Part shown: one piece after another, positions 44,684-53,950 of the stretch | Position numbering within the stretch: the first letter of the stretch is position 1 | How the letters are laid out: each line of letters begins with the position of its first letter | Source: Sphingobacterium corticibacterium | GTDB taxonomy: Bacteria > Bacteroidota > Bacteroidia > Sphingobacteriales > Sphingobacteriaceae | NCBI RefSeq assembly: GCF_004208525.1 | Contig: NZ_SGIT01000001.1 | Coordinates: 992,001 to 1,056,000 of the forward strand | Direction of reading: 5' to 3' | Length of the DNA stretch: 64,000 nt | The notes under the pieces: model-generated | What the model was told of the DNA's origin: nothing | Seen by the model: only the letters and a program-made list of their open reading frames with translations | The model's database searches: none | Position numbers and translations under genes: made by a program

Positions 44684-46342
44684 CTATTTTTTATTATCCT
44701 GCTGCAATTGCCCATAGTGGAGATATTGTGCATATCGTTGGTCAAATAGTTCCTTGTATTCGGATCGGGGACGGACAATTTCTTTCACACCCGACCCCAT
44801 ATTTACGGATGCTTCTTCCACCGTTGCATAAATGTTGCAAACCACCGCAGCAAACATACATGCGCCCAAGGCACAGACTTGCTCCGTGGCCGCAATATGT
44901 ATGGGGCGATTCAAGATATCTGCCAGCAATTGCATCACAAACGGAGATTTGTTGGAAATACCGCCAATAGCTTGGACTCCCTCCACTTTCACACCTTCGC
45001 TTTCTATACGCTCTACAATGGCTCTTGCACCGAAACAGGTAGATTCCACAAGTGCTCTGAAAATATCCGGGGCGGTAGTGCCCAAAGACAACCCTCCTAT
45101 CAAACCCTTCCGTGTAGGATCAGCATCCGGTGTTCTTCTGCCATTAAACCAGTCTAGCGCAAAAGGTGCGTCTATATACAGCGGCAACTTAGACGCCGCG
45201 TCATTCAGCTCTCTTAACAATTCTGCCTCCAATTCCCGGTATAACCGATCGGTGTCGGCATCCGAAAAACTTTTTTTTGCTAGCGGCCAGAGCAACAAAT
45301 CCTTAAACCACGAGTATACATCGCCAAAAGCCGATTGACCGGCCTCAAGCCCTACCATGCCGGGAATAATGGAGTCATTGACCTGACCACAGATTCCTTT
45401 CACAAATAGACCTTCCATCTGATCACCGGGCACAACCATCATATCACAGGTCGATGTGCCAATGACCTTGCTGATATAATATGGTTTTATTTCTCCACCA
45501 ACAGCTCCGACATGCGCATCAATAGCACCGATACCAACTTGCACTTTTGTAGAAAGCCCCAAACGTTCTGCCCATTCGGCGCATAGATAGCCAGCGGATT
45601 TATCGGTGGTATACACCTTGTTTCCGTATCGTTCGGCATATATACCCAACACCGGGTCAATGGAAGTAAAGAAATCTATAGCCGGTAAACCTCCGAAAGC
45701 AGCCGACCATAAGGCTTTATGACCAGCCGCACATGCATTCCGCTTGATCTTCCGTGCATCGTTACCCCCGGTCAATAAAAAGGGCATCCAATCGCTATGT
45801 TCTACCCAGGTATAGCATACTTCGCCTATTTTCTTATCAGCGCGAAGCATATGAAGCAATTTTGCCCAATACCATTCCGATGAATAAATACCGCCTACGT
45901 ACTTCAAGTAATCCATGCCTTCTTGTTTTGATATGGCATTGATCTCATCCGCTTCGCGTATAGCAGTATGATCTTTCCAAAGGACGAACATGGCATTTGG
46001 ATTATCGCTGAAAGCTTCCAAAAGGGCCAATGGCGTTCCCTGCACATCTACCGCTATGGGTGTTGATCCTGTCATCGCCATGGATATGGCTCCTACCTGT
46101 TTTCTTACTTCGACGTCTACTTCTTTTAAGCATCTTTTTATGGAAGTCGTGAGTCCTTCTATATAGTCCAACGGATGTTGTCTAAATTGGCTCTTACCAG
46201 CGTCACAATACAAGCCTTTGCTCCATCGTTCATAAAGGCAAACAGCTGATGAAAGCATTTCCCCCTCCCATGCGTCCATTAAGATGGTTCGTACGGAATC
46301 CGTTCCAAAATCTACCCCTATAACATATCTATTCTTACTCAT
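44684..46342 (-). CDS. araB: Ribulokinase (FGGY family, AraB-like)
   Basis: A 552-residue sugar kinase of the FGGY family, at the length typical of AraB. Matching segments are VIGVDFGTDSVRTILMD, AISMAMTGSTPIAVD, LWKDHTAIREADEIN, IGTSTCDMMV, FALDWFNGRRTPDAD and AIGGISNKSPFVMQLLADIL. Ribulokinases of this type phosphorylate L-ribulose and often D-ribulose at O5. There is no L-arabinose isomerase or L-ribulose 5-phosphate epimerase gene nearby, but the fucose/D-arabinose isomerase lies two genes upstream. I infer that it makes D-ribulose 5-phosphate from D-arabinose-derived D-ribulose. Its partner permease ends 18 bases upstream. Confidence 0.9.
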   Translation of the reverse strand: MSKNRYVIGVDFGTDSVRTILMDAWEGEMLSSAVCLYERWSKGLYCDAGKSQFRQHPLDYIEGLTTSIKRCLKEVDVEVRKQVGAISMAMTGSTPIAVDVQGTPLALLEAFSDNPNAMFVLWKDHTAIREADEINAISKQEGMDYLKYVGGIYSSEWYWAKLLHMLRADKKIGEVCYTWVEHSDWMPFLLTGGNDARKIKRNACAAGHKALWSAAFGGLPAIDFFTSIDPVLGIYAERYGNKVYTTDKSAGYLCAEWAERLGLSTKVQVGIGAIDAHVGAVGGEIKPYYISKVIGTSTCDMMVVPGDQMEGLFVKGICGQVNDSIIPGMVGLEAGQSAFGDVYSWFKDLLLWPLAKKSFSDADTDRLYRELEAELLRELNDAASKLPLYIDAPFALDWFNGRRTPDADPTRKGLIGGLSLGTTAPDIFRALVESTCFGARAIVERIESEGVKVEGVQAIGGISNKSPFVMQLLADILNRPIHIAATEQVCALGACMFAAVVCNIYATVEEASVNMGSGVKEIVRPRSEYKELFDQRYAQYLHYGQLQQDNKK

Positions 46343-46360
46343 CTCCTTATGGTATATATT

Positions 46361-47707
46361 TTAATGTGGTGACTGTACAATTATTTTTTCAGATGTAAGT
46401 TTTCCTTTCAGCCAAAAAGCATAAAACGCGATAAACACATAACAAAAAATTGGAATGATAAATCCCGTCGCCATATTGGAATGGTCGGAAATCAGCCCCA
46501 TAACCGGTGGACAAAATGCGCCTCCGGCTACGGCCATCACCAAAAAAGAAGAAGCCTTTTTTGTCAAAGCACCCATATCCTGAATGCCTAATGCGAATAT
46601 GGTGGGAAACATAATAGACATAAAAAAGTAGGTAGTAAACAAACAGAAAACGGAAAGCCATCCAATATCGGCAATCACGATGGCGACTAATATCGTATTG
46701 GCGAAAGCATACCACATTAGCAATTTCCGGGGGCTGATAAACCGCATGATGTATGCTCCTGTGAGACGCCCGATCCAGAAAGCCCCCATACCGCCAATAG
46801 CAAGAATAATAGACGCCGCCTGCTCATTGTTCTTTGGCATAAAAAACTCGCCGAAATAGCCCAGATGCATCATAATATCACCCACGGGCGTCCGCAGATC
46901 ATGCACCGCATCGATAACATAATTGATAAAAAAGGAATTTGTACCGGTTTGAGCCGCGACATAGAGAAATTGTGCAATGACCGCCATGATAAAGACCGGA
47001 TATTGCAATAGTTTTCTTAACGGGGGGTTTTCCTCTCCATCAGCTCCGACTTCTTCTTTGATTTCCGGCAATTTGATTACCATAAAAATTATCATCACCA
47101 CGACGACGATACCTCCTATCATCATATAGGGAGTCACTAACGAATCGAATTTATCGTGTTCTCCCTCTGCTTCCATTCCGAAGACGAACAGCCCGCCGAT
47201 GAGAGGCCCTAATATCCATCCCAATCCATTAAATGACTGGGAAATATTGATTCTTCGGGCTGCGCCTTGCTTATTACCTAACACCGTAGAATAGGGATTT
47301 GCAGCGGTTTCCAGAAAAGTAAGACCACAAGCTATTACAAACAAAGCAACCAGAAAGGGAATAAACTTACCAAATGAGGCTGCCGGGTAGAACATAAATG
47401 CGCCTATAGCAAAGATAGCTAAACCTAATATAATACCTCTTTGGTAGCCGTATCGCTTAATAAACAGACCTGCTGGCACTCCCATAGCGAGATAACCTAT
47501 ATAAAGAGAAAACTGTACAAATCCCGATTGGGCCTTACTAACATGCAGAAGATCCTGAAAATGCTTATCTAAAACATCTAGAAAACCGTGTGCAAATCCC
47601 CAGAGGAGAAACAGACTACAGATGAAAATGAAGGGTACAAGGTAATTAACGCCACGTTCATCAACCAAAAGTGACCTTTTCTTTTTTATTTGAGGTGTAT
47701 TGTTCAT
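46361..47707 (-). CDS. fucP: FucP-type sugar:H+ symporter
   Basis: An inner-membrane MFS permease of 448 residues with 12 helices, in the fucose/glucose/galactose permease branch. The signatures are FLLWGFAHGFLDVLDKHFQD, the variant of the FucP start, and FVIACGLTFLETAANPYSTVLG, the family hallmark, with the N-terminal ISQSFNGLGWILGP. E. coli FucP also carries D-arabinose, and the neighbouring isomerase and kinase favour that pentose here. A second, shorter FucP at 57651 belongs to the oxidative operon, so the two may split the substrates or conditions. Confidence 0.9.
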   Translation of the reverse strand: MNNTPQIKKKRSLLVDERGVNYLVPFIFICSLFLLWGFAHGFLDVLDKHFQDLLHVSKAQSGFVQFSLYIGYLAMGVPAGLFIKRYGYQRGIILGLAIFAIGAFMFYPAASFGKFIPFLVALFVIACGLTFLETAANPYSTVLGNKQGAARRINISQSFNGLGWILGPLIGGLFVFGMEAEGEHDKFDSLVTPYMMIGGIVVVVMIIFMVIKLPEIKEEVGADGEENPPLRKLLQYPVFIMAVIAQFLYVAAQTGTNSFFINYVIDAVHDLRTPVGDIMMHLGYFGEFFMPKNNEQAASIILAIGGMGAFWIGRLTGAYIMRFISPRKLLMWYAFANTILVAIVIADIGWLSVFCLFTTYFFMSIMFPTIFALGIQDMGALTKKASSFLVMAVAGGAFCPPVMGLISDHSNMATGFIIPIFCYVFIAFYAFWLKGKLTSEKIIVQSPH

Positions 47708-47743
47708 TGCTATATAATAAAAGTTTACGTAACAAAATATAGG

Positions 47744-49507
47744 CTATTTATACAATGGCCCATATACATCGCATGCCCTGTAATCCGACCCTTCGATATC
47801 CATCCCAAAGGCGCTCCATGCGGATGGTCTGAAAATATCGTTTTGGGGTACATTGTGCATGTTGACCGGAATACGCAGCATGGAGGCAAGTGTTATCAAA
47901 TCTGATCCGATATGCCCGTAGCTGATCGCTCCGTGATTGGAACCCCAATTTGCCATCACCGCATATACACTTTCAAAACTTCCCTCTCTGGTCAATCTTG
48001 GTACAAACCAGGTAGTCGGCCAGATCTTATCCGTCCGCTCATCAAGTACCTGATGTACATCGTCGGGTAGCTCGACCGTCCATCCTTCCGCAATCTGCAA
48101 TACCGGCCCTAAACCTTTAACAAGGTTAAGGCGGCACATCGTAACAGGCATATTCCCCTCGCTAACAAACTTTGATGAAAATCCCCCTCCTCTCATATAG
48201 TCCCTGTTCGATGGATAGAATGTAGTAGCGTCGAGACAAGCCTCAACTTCTTCCCGCGAAATTTCCCAATGGGGTTTCATAACGGGCTTTCCATTACGTC
48301 GCTGCTTTCCCGTACCATCTAGCGTAGCCGATCCCGAATTGATCAAATGCAAAAATCCGGCAGTAGCGGCTCCATCTGGCTTCCATCCGGACACCCGTTC
48401 TACAGCATCAGGACTCCAATAGGTACGCACATCGGCAAAAATCTGGGCTGTATTGGTCAACAAGTAATTAAATAACATGGATACCCCATTGAGGGCATCG
48501 TTTTCCGTCGCGACCAGATGAGGTGCACGTATCCCATTCCAGTCAAAAGATGAATTTAACAGCGCTTCTGAAAAATCGCCGTCGGGCAAAAAGTCAGTCC
48601 ACTGTCGCTGTCCCTGGAATCCCGATAATATAGCGCTATGCCCATGTGCTTCTTCACCGAAGCCCATATCCGCCAACTTTTTGTTCCCAATCATAAGGTC
48701 GCGGATAATAATTGTCATCTTGGCGACAAACTCCCAATCCTTATCTTTCTCTTCTCTGGACTTTATGTTCTTTTCCTGGTTAAAATCTTCTCCTTCTCTA
48801 CAATATTGCTTGATCCAGGCGATAGCTCTTTCATATTCTTGTGGATCGTAGATACCAAGTTGTATCCTGCGCAATACTTCAGAAGAATCTACATATTCGT
48901 TCCGCATGCCCAAATAATCCTGAAAGAAATCGGGATTTACGATCGAAGCCGCGATACCCATGCTCACTGAGCCAATAGCCAGATAGGATTTTCCTTTCAT
49001 TATAGCAACCGCAAGTCCGGCTTTTGCAAACGTCAAAAGCTTTTTCCGCACATCTTCCGGTATATACTGATCTCCCATGTCCTGCACATCCATACCATAG
49101 ATACCAAAAGCCGGGAGTCCTTTTTGGGTATGAGCAGCCAAGGTTGCTGCCAGATAAACCGCTCCCGGACGTTCGGTGCCGTTGAAACCCCAAATCGCTT
49201 TTGGAATCAACGGATTCATATCCATCGTTTCTGAGCCATAGCACCAACAAGGGGTGACAGATAGCGATACGCCTACTTGTTCCCGAGCAAATTTGTCCGC
49301 ACAATCGGCCGCTTCTTTTACGCCACCTATGCAGGTATCTGCAATCACGCAGGATACGGGCGTGCCGTCGGGATATCTTAGTTCTTCTTTAAATAAAGCT
49401 TCAACAGCTTTTGCCATGTCCATGGTTGTCGTTTCCAGCGATTCACGTATCCCTCCCAATCGACCGTCGATAATGGGGCGAATGCCTATTTTAGGGTATA
49501 TATTCAT
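47744..49507 (-). CDS. fucI: L-fucose / D-arabinose isomerase
   Basis: A 587-residue Mn-dependent ketol isomerase of the FucI family, with the typical length and segments: [113 protein letters not shown]. FucI converts L-fucose to L-fuculose and D-arabinose to D-ribulose, since both have the same C2-C4 configuration. The downstream ribulokinase, and the absence of fuculose kinase and aldolase, point to D-arabinose as the physiological substrate. It starts 5 bases after the lipoprotein stop at 49513. Confidence 0.95.
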   Translation of the reverse strand: MNIYPKIGIRPIIDGRLGGIRESLETTTMDMAKAVEALFKEELRYPDGTPVSCVIADTCIGGVKEAADCADKFAREQVGVSLSVTPCWCYGSETMDMNPLIPKAIWGFNGTERPGAVYLAATLAAHTQKGLPAFGIYGMDVQDMGDQYIPEDVRKKLLTFAKAGLAVAIMKGKSYLAIGSVSMGIAASIVNPDFFQDYLGMRNEYVDSSEVLRRIQLGIYDPQEYERAIAWIKQYCREGEDFNQEKNIKSREEKDKDWEFVAKMTIIIRDLMIGNKKLADMGFGEEAHGHSAILSGFQGQRQWTDFLPDGDFSEALLNSSFDWNGIRAPHLVATENDALNGVSMLFNYLLTNTAQIFADVRTYWSPDAVERVSGWKPDGAATAGFLHLINSGSATLDGTGKQRRNGKPVMKPHWEISREEVEACLDATTFYPSNRDYMRGGGFSSKFVSEGNMPVTMCRLNLVKGLGPVLQIAEGWTVELPDDVHQVLDERTDKIWPTTWFVPRLTREGSFESVYAVMANWGSNHGAISYGHIGSDLITLASMLRIPVNMHNVPQNDIFRPSAWSAFGMDIEGSDYRACDVYGPLYK

Positions 49508-49512
49508 GGTTG

Positions 49513-50769
49513 TTATTTTTCAGTTTTATCAAAAGTCGATGCAATTCCATCTAAGGATATTCCCAATACCCGTTGTGCAATAATATTCAAATCTTCTTTG
49601 TCGCCAATGAAATGAAAGACACTATGCCGGTGCACAATATGCGCGTTAGGCTGTATAAATGCTGCCGGGGAAACGCTTTCTATTTCATAAAATGGCCCCA
49701 TCTGTGATCCATCAGCTAAAGGTCCATCATTGTAGGCATTCATGGCATCCCCCTGAAAAGGGTCTTTTTCTGTGGTCCATTCTTGATTTAAATAAGTAGC
49801 CGCACTATCTACATCAAAAAGCGTGATCGTCAATACGCCCTCATCGCTGGCATAACTTCCTGCTACCGGTTTTACCCGTTGTGGCGGTATACCCAACTTG
49901 CCTCTGGATAAGCCATCAGCTTTGAAATACAGCATTCCATCTTCCATCGCAATGCGATCGGCATCAATTTCTCCGAAATAATCCGTTGTCGCCACTTTAC
50001 CCTCACCTTTTTCTTTATAAGGAATTAAAATAACCGTTTCCGGTGTTGGGGTAAACATATTCAAACTCCACATACAAGGAGCTCCCGTTTGTTTGTCCCA
50101 GGCAAAATCTCCGGTATTTTGTAACGTATTGATGGTTTGAAACCCCAGAGATTTCACTTTATCGCTCAATGTGATCGAAAGCATATCTTCAATCGCTTTA
50201 TGCTCCAATATTTCCACTTGGCGACTGATATTCAGTTTAAGTGATGTTCCGGCATAATTTTTCAACTCCATATCTTTAGATAGCTGGACATTGCTGTCTG
50301 ATGCAGAAACCAAATCCCAACTTTCTGTGTCAATAGCAGCCGGGGTATGCCAATGATCGAATATCATTTCCTGTCCGGTTTTAAAAAAGAGGGAAAAAGC
50401 GCCCCCCTCCGGCCCCAGCCATAAACGATCTTCTCCACCATAAGCATTCATGTGCGGATCGATATCTTTATCAAAGGCACTATAATTTATCCAACCGAAG
50501 CTCTTTCCATTTCGGCCATCAGCAGTAGAAGTAAACACTTTACCTTGGTATTTTGGTGAAACAATGAGTTGAGCATTACCTCCCGAATTGGAAAGAACAA
50601 CCAGTTGATCATCCCATTTTTGCAGAAAGGATAAATCATCAGCAAAAGTTGACGGGACTTTCTTTTGCTGATCTGAGGGTTCATTTCCTTGACATGCCGT
50701 AAAAAAAATCGATAGCAGCACCATAGGTTTTAACAATTTTGTCACCATAATCTGATCTATTTTAAGCAT
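49513..50769 (-). CDS. Uncharacterised lipoprotein, possibly DUF6786
   Basis: A 418-residue lipoprotein (leader ending FFTAC). It resembles Bacteroidota proteins I associate with DUF6786, with [21 protein letters not shown] and a series of long beta-strands throughout. I am not certain of the family number. The body looks like a galactose-mutarotase-type beta-sandwich, a fold used by aldose epimerases and by accessory domains of glycoside hydrolases. Its ATG overlaps the GH172 stop as TAATG, so the two proteins are translationally coupled and probably act together on the released sugar or glycan. Confidence 0.7.
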   Translation of the reverse strand: MLKIDQIMVTKLLKPMVLLSIFFTACQGNEPSDQQKKVPSTFADDLSFLQKWDDQLVVLSNSGGNAQLIVSPKYQGKVFTSTADGRNGKSFGWINYSAFDKDIDPHMNAYGGEDRLWLGPEGGAFSLFFKTGQEMIFDHWHTPAAIDTESWDLVSASDSNVQLSKDMELKNYAGTSLKLNISRQVEILEHKAIEDMLSITLSDKVKSLGFQTINTLQNTGDFAWDKQTGAPCMWSLNMFTPTPETVILIPYKEKGEGKVATTDYFGEIDADRIAMEDGMLYFKADGLSRGKLGIPPQRVKPVAGSYASDEGVLTITLFDVDSAATYLNQEWTTEKDPFQGDAMNAYNDGPLADGSQMGPFYEIESVSPAAFIQPNAHIVHRHSVFHFIGDKEDLNIIAQRVLGISLDGIASTFDKTEK

Positions 50770-51929
50770 TAATTAACCTCCACGCCATTCTTTCCGGGCA
50801 ACGGTTTGAATTTCGCATGTGGTTCCGCCTGATACCAATAAGCGACCGTAATGATATCTGATTGTTGCGGAAGGTAACGATCCTCCGATCTCCAACCTAG
50901 ATCTTGAACAGTCACTTTTAAATCACCGTCAAAGCGCACTGGATCCAAAATATGCCATCTGTACATACCAAAGCGTTGTTGCGAACCATACAAACCATCG
51001 GGTCGGATAACCTGATGCAATCCCGCATACGCGGTATTAAATTCTTGATACCGACGCGTTTCTTTATTTTCAAAATTGTAGGATCCGCAGAAATAATCTT
51101 CTAATCCCGTCGTAACAATAGTTGCAAATTCCTTATCGCCATCCAGAAAAAATTTCACCTCACCTTCGCCCCACCAGCCATTATTATTTACGCCCACGGC
51201 CATATAAGTTCCGACATAATGGCCTTTGCCTTTTACGCCGTCAATGATGGTATGCAATGCCCCTTCTGTAGGTTTGGACCGTCTGTACTCCGCATGGAAA
51301 TACGCTTCATCATCCCCAACTTCTGTTTCGATATAATTAACTTGATAATAAAGAACCATAGCGTGCGCACTGATGTTTTCCATCGTTATCTTACACTTTT
51401 TGCGGAAAGGCATCTGCCAATAGGAGTTAAAGGCACTGCCAGGGTTTACCGTCATCGCTAATGAATTCAGCGGTGCAAAATGGTTCCACGCCATACCGAA
51501 AAAGGCTCCCACAGGTACTTCCACAGAAGGTTCTGCTTCATCATCCCAGTAGAACCGCAAAATAGAATGGCTCCAATTTCCCGTAGGTGTCATCCATATA
51601 TGCTGGATAACACCGGATGCATCGATCTCTGCCAACGTAAATGTTTCGCCGGCGTCGATGTGAACATAAGGATTTACTTTCCATCCTACACCTAATTCAC
51701 GTGCTGCACGAGAGGCATTTGATACATTTCGTTCCACCTCTCCGCCTTTTGGATCGGCCATACCGCCTTTGCCTTTGGCTCCAGTAAAGTTTTCAGGGCT
51801 AATTGACCTGGTTTTTGCATTTGACAGCTTGGATAGATTGCCTAATCCAACATCTGCACCATTAAAATTTTGAGCAAAAGATGTATAGCTGAACAGGACT
51901 AGACACCATAGAAACATGAATCTTCTCAT
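50769..51929 (-). CDS. GH172 (DUF2961) glycosidase, candidate alpha-D-arabinofuranosidase
   Basis: A secreted enzyme of 386 residues; the signal peptide ends SFA-QN. The DUF2961 family is evident from FAEIDASGVIQHIWMTP-like TLAEIDASGVIQHIWM, FYWDDEAEPSVEVPVGAFFG, YQVNYIETEV, GWWGEGEVKFFLDGD (Glu255/Glu257) and TTGLEDYFCGSYNF (Glu277). The last two segments correspond to the places that hold the catalytic glutamates in GH172. Known GH172 enzymes cleave alpha-D-arabinofuranosides or difructose anhydride. As the first gene of the operon with fucI and araB, the predicted reaction is release of D-arabinose from D-arabinan. Two LacI-type operators lie upstream. Confidence 0.9.
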   Translation of the reverse strand: MRRFMFLWCLVLFSYTSFAQNFNGADVGLGNLSKLSNAKTRSISPENFTGAKGKGGMADPKGGEVERNVSNASRAARELGVGWKVNPYVHIDAGETFTLAEIDASGVIQHIWMTPTGNWSHSILRFYWDDEAEPSVEVPVGAFFGMAWNHFAPLNSLAMTVNPGSAFNSYWQMPFRKKCKITMENISAHAMVLYYQVNYIETEVGDDEAYFHAEYRRSKPTEGALHTIIDGVKGKGHYVGTYMAVGVNNNGWWGEGEVKFFLDGDKEFATIVTTGLEDYFCGSYNFENKETRRYQEFNTAYAGLHQVIRPDGLYGSQQRFGMYRWHILDPVRFDGDLKVTVQDLGWRSEDRYLPQQSDIITVAYWYQAEPHAKFKPLPGKNGVEVN

Positions 51930-52011
51930 AATAGATTTTTTGAAATTATGTATTAAGGTTTATTTGTTAAATGCGTTTGCTTCCCACTTCTTTTTACTTG
52001 TGCTCGTCAGC

Positions 52012-52023
52012 TTAATCGTTTAA
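52012..52023. promoter_or_regulatory. LacI-type operator before the GH172 operon (proximal)
   Basis: TTAATCGTTTAA, within CTTAATCGTTTAAACA, begins 83 bases upstream of the GH172 start codon. It is identical over 12 bases to the sites at 41851 and 52100. Confidence 0.65.
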
Positions 52024-52099
52024 ACAAAAAAGGTAAAAAAAAGTGTGTCGCTAACTTGATTTTTAAAAATTTATAATTAATTGTTAGACAAACATAAGC

Positions 52100-52111
52100 T
52101 TAATCGTTTAA
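52100..52111. promoter_or_regulatory. LacI-type operator before the GH172 operon (distal)
   Basis: TTAATCGTTTAA within GCTTAATCGTTTAAAC, 88 bases from the proximal copy. The extended sequence CTTAATCGTTTAAACA is shared by both. Two sites at this spacing could support DNA looping by a tetramer or dimer-dimer contact. Confidence 0.65.
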
Positions 52112-52173
52112 ACATCCAAAAAAAATATTTTTTTTTCCCATTCTTGGATTATTCGATCGAAATAGCAATCAAT

Positions 52174-52201
52174 AAAGGCCTCAATAATTATCGAAGCCTT
52201 T
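52174..52201 (-). terminator. Hairpin after the oxidative fucose operon
   Basis: AAAGGCCTC at 52174-52182 pairs with GAAGCCTTT at 52193-52201 (one G-U on the minus strand) around a 10-base loop, 27 bases after the last operon stop. The U-tract is weak, so termination may be partial. Confidence 0.5.
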
Positions 52202-52227
52202 GTTTAAAATACATTATGTTCTCAATA

Positions 52228-53016
52228 TTACTCTTGAATCAGCGCTCGATCCAAGTGGACATATCCTCCGTCTACATGGATGAGCTGCCCTGTCGTGTGG
52301 CTTGATTTATCAGACAGCAAAAATACGGTAGTATTAGCTATCTCTTCGGATGTCGTCATCCGGTGTTCCAAGGGTATGCGATCCGTTATTTTCTTTACCG
52401 TCTCTTCCGGGCTATCCAATGTTTGAATCCAAGCATCATATTGCGGTGTTGCACATTCAGCAACTACAACAGCATTCACTCGAATACTGTACGGCAACAA
52501 TTCTACCGCCCACTCTCGGGTCAGCGCATTCCGGCCACCATTGGAAGCGGCGTAGGCCGAGGTGTTCCCTTGCCCGGTTTCCGCTGATTTCGAACTGATA
52601 TTTACAATACTTCCTTTGGAAGCCTTTAAAGCATCTAATGCATGATGAGCCATAAGATAGTAATGAACCAAGTTCTTGTGAAGAGATGAAACAAATGCTT
52701 CATAATTACCCGAAGCTAAGCCTACCCCATCATTATGACCGGCATTATTGACTAAACCATCAATACGCCCTAAAGCATTTAGTGTCTCTTCTACCGCTTT
52801 CTTACACTCTTCTGGTCTGGAAAGTTCGGCTTCAACCGTAAGGGCTTCGCCGCCTATAGCTTCTACCTCGGCCTTAACCCGATTATTGTCGGCTTGTTTC
52901 CTGCCGACAATTACCGGCACCGCTCCCTCTTTCGCCAGCGCTAAAACAACAGCCCTGCCAATACCTTTCGCCCCGCCTGTTACGATGACTACCTTATCTT
53001 TTAAATTTAAATCCAT
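52228..53016 (-). CDS. SDR-family L-fucose dehydrogenase-like protein
   Basis: A 262-residue short-chain dehydrogenase. The NAD(P) motif is TGGAKGIG near residue 15, and NNAGHNDGVGL is typical of L-fucose dehydrogenases. The catalytic Ser lies in VNISSKSAETG and the Tyr in TSAYAASNGG. At the position of the usual YxxxK lysine there is Asn (YAASN, codon AAT), which is odd. By position it should oxidise L-fucose (or D-arabinose) at C1 to the lactone. Last gene of the operon, 94 bases after the lactonase, with a repeat in between. Confidence 0.85.
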   Translation of the reverse strand: MDLNLKDKVVIVTGGAKGIGRAVVLALAKEGAVPVIVGRKQADNNRVKAEVEAIGGEALTVEAELSRPEECKKAVEETLNALGRIDGLVNNAGHNDGVGLASGNYEAFVSSLHKNLVHYYLMAHHALDALKASKGSIVNISSKSAETGQGNTSAYAASNGGRNALTREWAVELLPYSIRVNAVVVAECATPQYDAWIQTLDSPEETVKKITDRIPLEHRMTTSEEIANTTVFLLSDKSSHTTGQLIHVDGGYVHLDRALIQE

Positions 53017-53024
53017 TTTTTTTT

Positions 53025-53097
53025 AGTGACAAGTAACGAGTGACAAAGTAATGCCTTATAAATTCAACCATTCATCAACCATTGCCTACTCGTTACT
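53025..53097. repeat. Tandem heptamer repeat with a distant inverted arm
   Basis: AGTGACA, AGTAACG and AGTGACA are consecutive at 53025-53045, and a degenerate copy follows. AGTAACGAGT at 53032-53041 is repeated inverted as ACTCGTTACT at 53088-53097. This lies between the dehydrogenase and lactonase genes. Similar AGTAACGAGT-type intergenic repeats occur scattered in Bacteroidota genomes, by recall. Confidence 0.5.
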
Positions 53098-53110
53098 AAT
53101 TATCCATTAA

Positions 53111-53950
53111 TCAGTACTCTACACCGTAGAACCGGGCAGCATTTCTACCCCAAAAAGCTGTTAAGTCTTCATCGGAAAAACCTGTCAATGCTGTACCTGC
53201 TATCTTCATGACATCCTCATAAGTGGCCGCAACGAGACAAACTGGCCAGTCCGTTCCAAACATAATACGCTGCTTTCCGAAACAAGCGATGACATGCTGT
53301 ATATAAGGTTTAAAATCATCCACCGTCCAATTCTTCCAATCTGCTTCCGTCACCAAGCCCGACACTTTACAGTAAACATTCGGAAATGTCGCCAATTTTT
53401 CGATAAATGTTGCCCATTCGTCAAATTCGCGCGTCCGTATGGTTGGTTTTGCCATATGGTCTAATACAAAACGCTGTTCCGGATTTTGCTTTACACAGAC
53501 TAAGGTGCTGTCGTAATGTCTTGGACGAATTAATAAATCATAGGTATACTGACGCGCAGTCAATGCTTTAATTCCGCGCAGAAATGCCGGGCGAATCAGG
53601 AAATCAGGATCTTCTTCGGCTTCGACCACGTGCCTAAACCCTTTGATAATAGGATACTGACTAAAATGCGCTACATATTTCTCTACCTCGTCCGACTGTA
53701 GATCTACCCATCCAACGACACCTTTGATCATCGCATACATGGTTGACAAATCCACTAAAAATTGTGTTTCCTCGTGCGACTGTGACGCCTGTACAGCGAT
53801 CGTACCGTCTATTCCATTTGACTTAAGTACGGCGGCCAAATCTGTCGGTAAAAAGTTTCGACGGATAGCCGCCATATCATCGGTTATCCATGCATCGCGT
53901 TCGGCATTGAAGACCCAAAAATGCTGATGTGAATCAATCCGCATATGCAA
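53111..53950 (-). CDS. Amidohydrolase-family sugar lactonase (L-fuconolactonase type)
   Basis: A 279-residue TIM-barrel amidohydrolase (amidohydro_2 family). Metal-binding residues are in RIDSHQHFW near the start, FRHVVEAEED, FVLDHMAKPTI, YCKVSGLVTEADW and MFGTDWPVC. Homologues open L-fucono-1,5-lactone or 2-pyrone-type lactones. In this operon it should hydrolyse L-fuconolactone to L-fuconate. The ATG at 53944 (MRIDSHQ) is an alternative start. The gene overlaps the upstream FAH gene by 17 bases, a sign of coupled translation. Confidence 0.88.
   Translation of the reverse strand: MHMRIDSHQHFWVFNAERDAWITDDMAAIRRNFLPTDLAAVLKSNGIDGTIAVQASQSHEETQFLVDLSTMYAMIKGVVGWVDLQSDEVEKYVAHFSQYPIIKGFRHVVEAEEDPDFLIRPAFLRGIKALTARQYTYDLLIRPRHYDSTLVCVKQNPEQRFVLDHMAKPTIRTREFDEWATFIEKLATFPNVYCKVSGLVTEADWKNWTVDDFKPYIQHVIACFGKQRIMFGTDWPVCLVAATYEDVMKIAGTALTGFSDEDLTAFWGRNAARFYGVEY

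Noticed and set aside
44684..49507. Classical phosphorylating L-fucose pathway
   Set aside because: The kinase matches ribulokinase and not FucK, and no fuculose-phosphate aldolase or fucosidase is present, so D-arabinose fits better. L-fucose is served by the separate oxidative operon.
53025..53097. CRISPR array
   Set aside because: The repeat units are 7 bases without spacers, and no cas genes are present.
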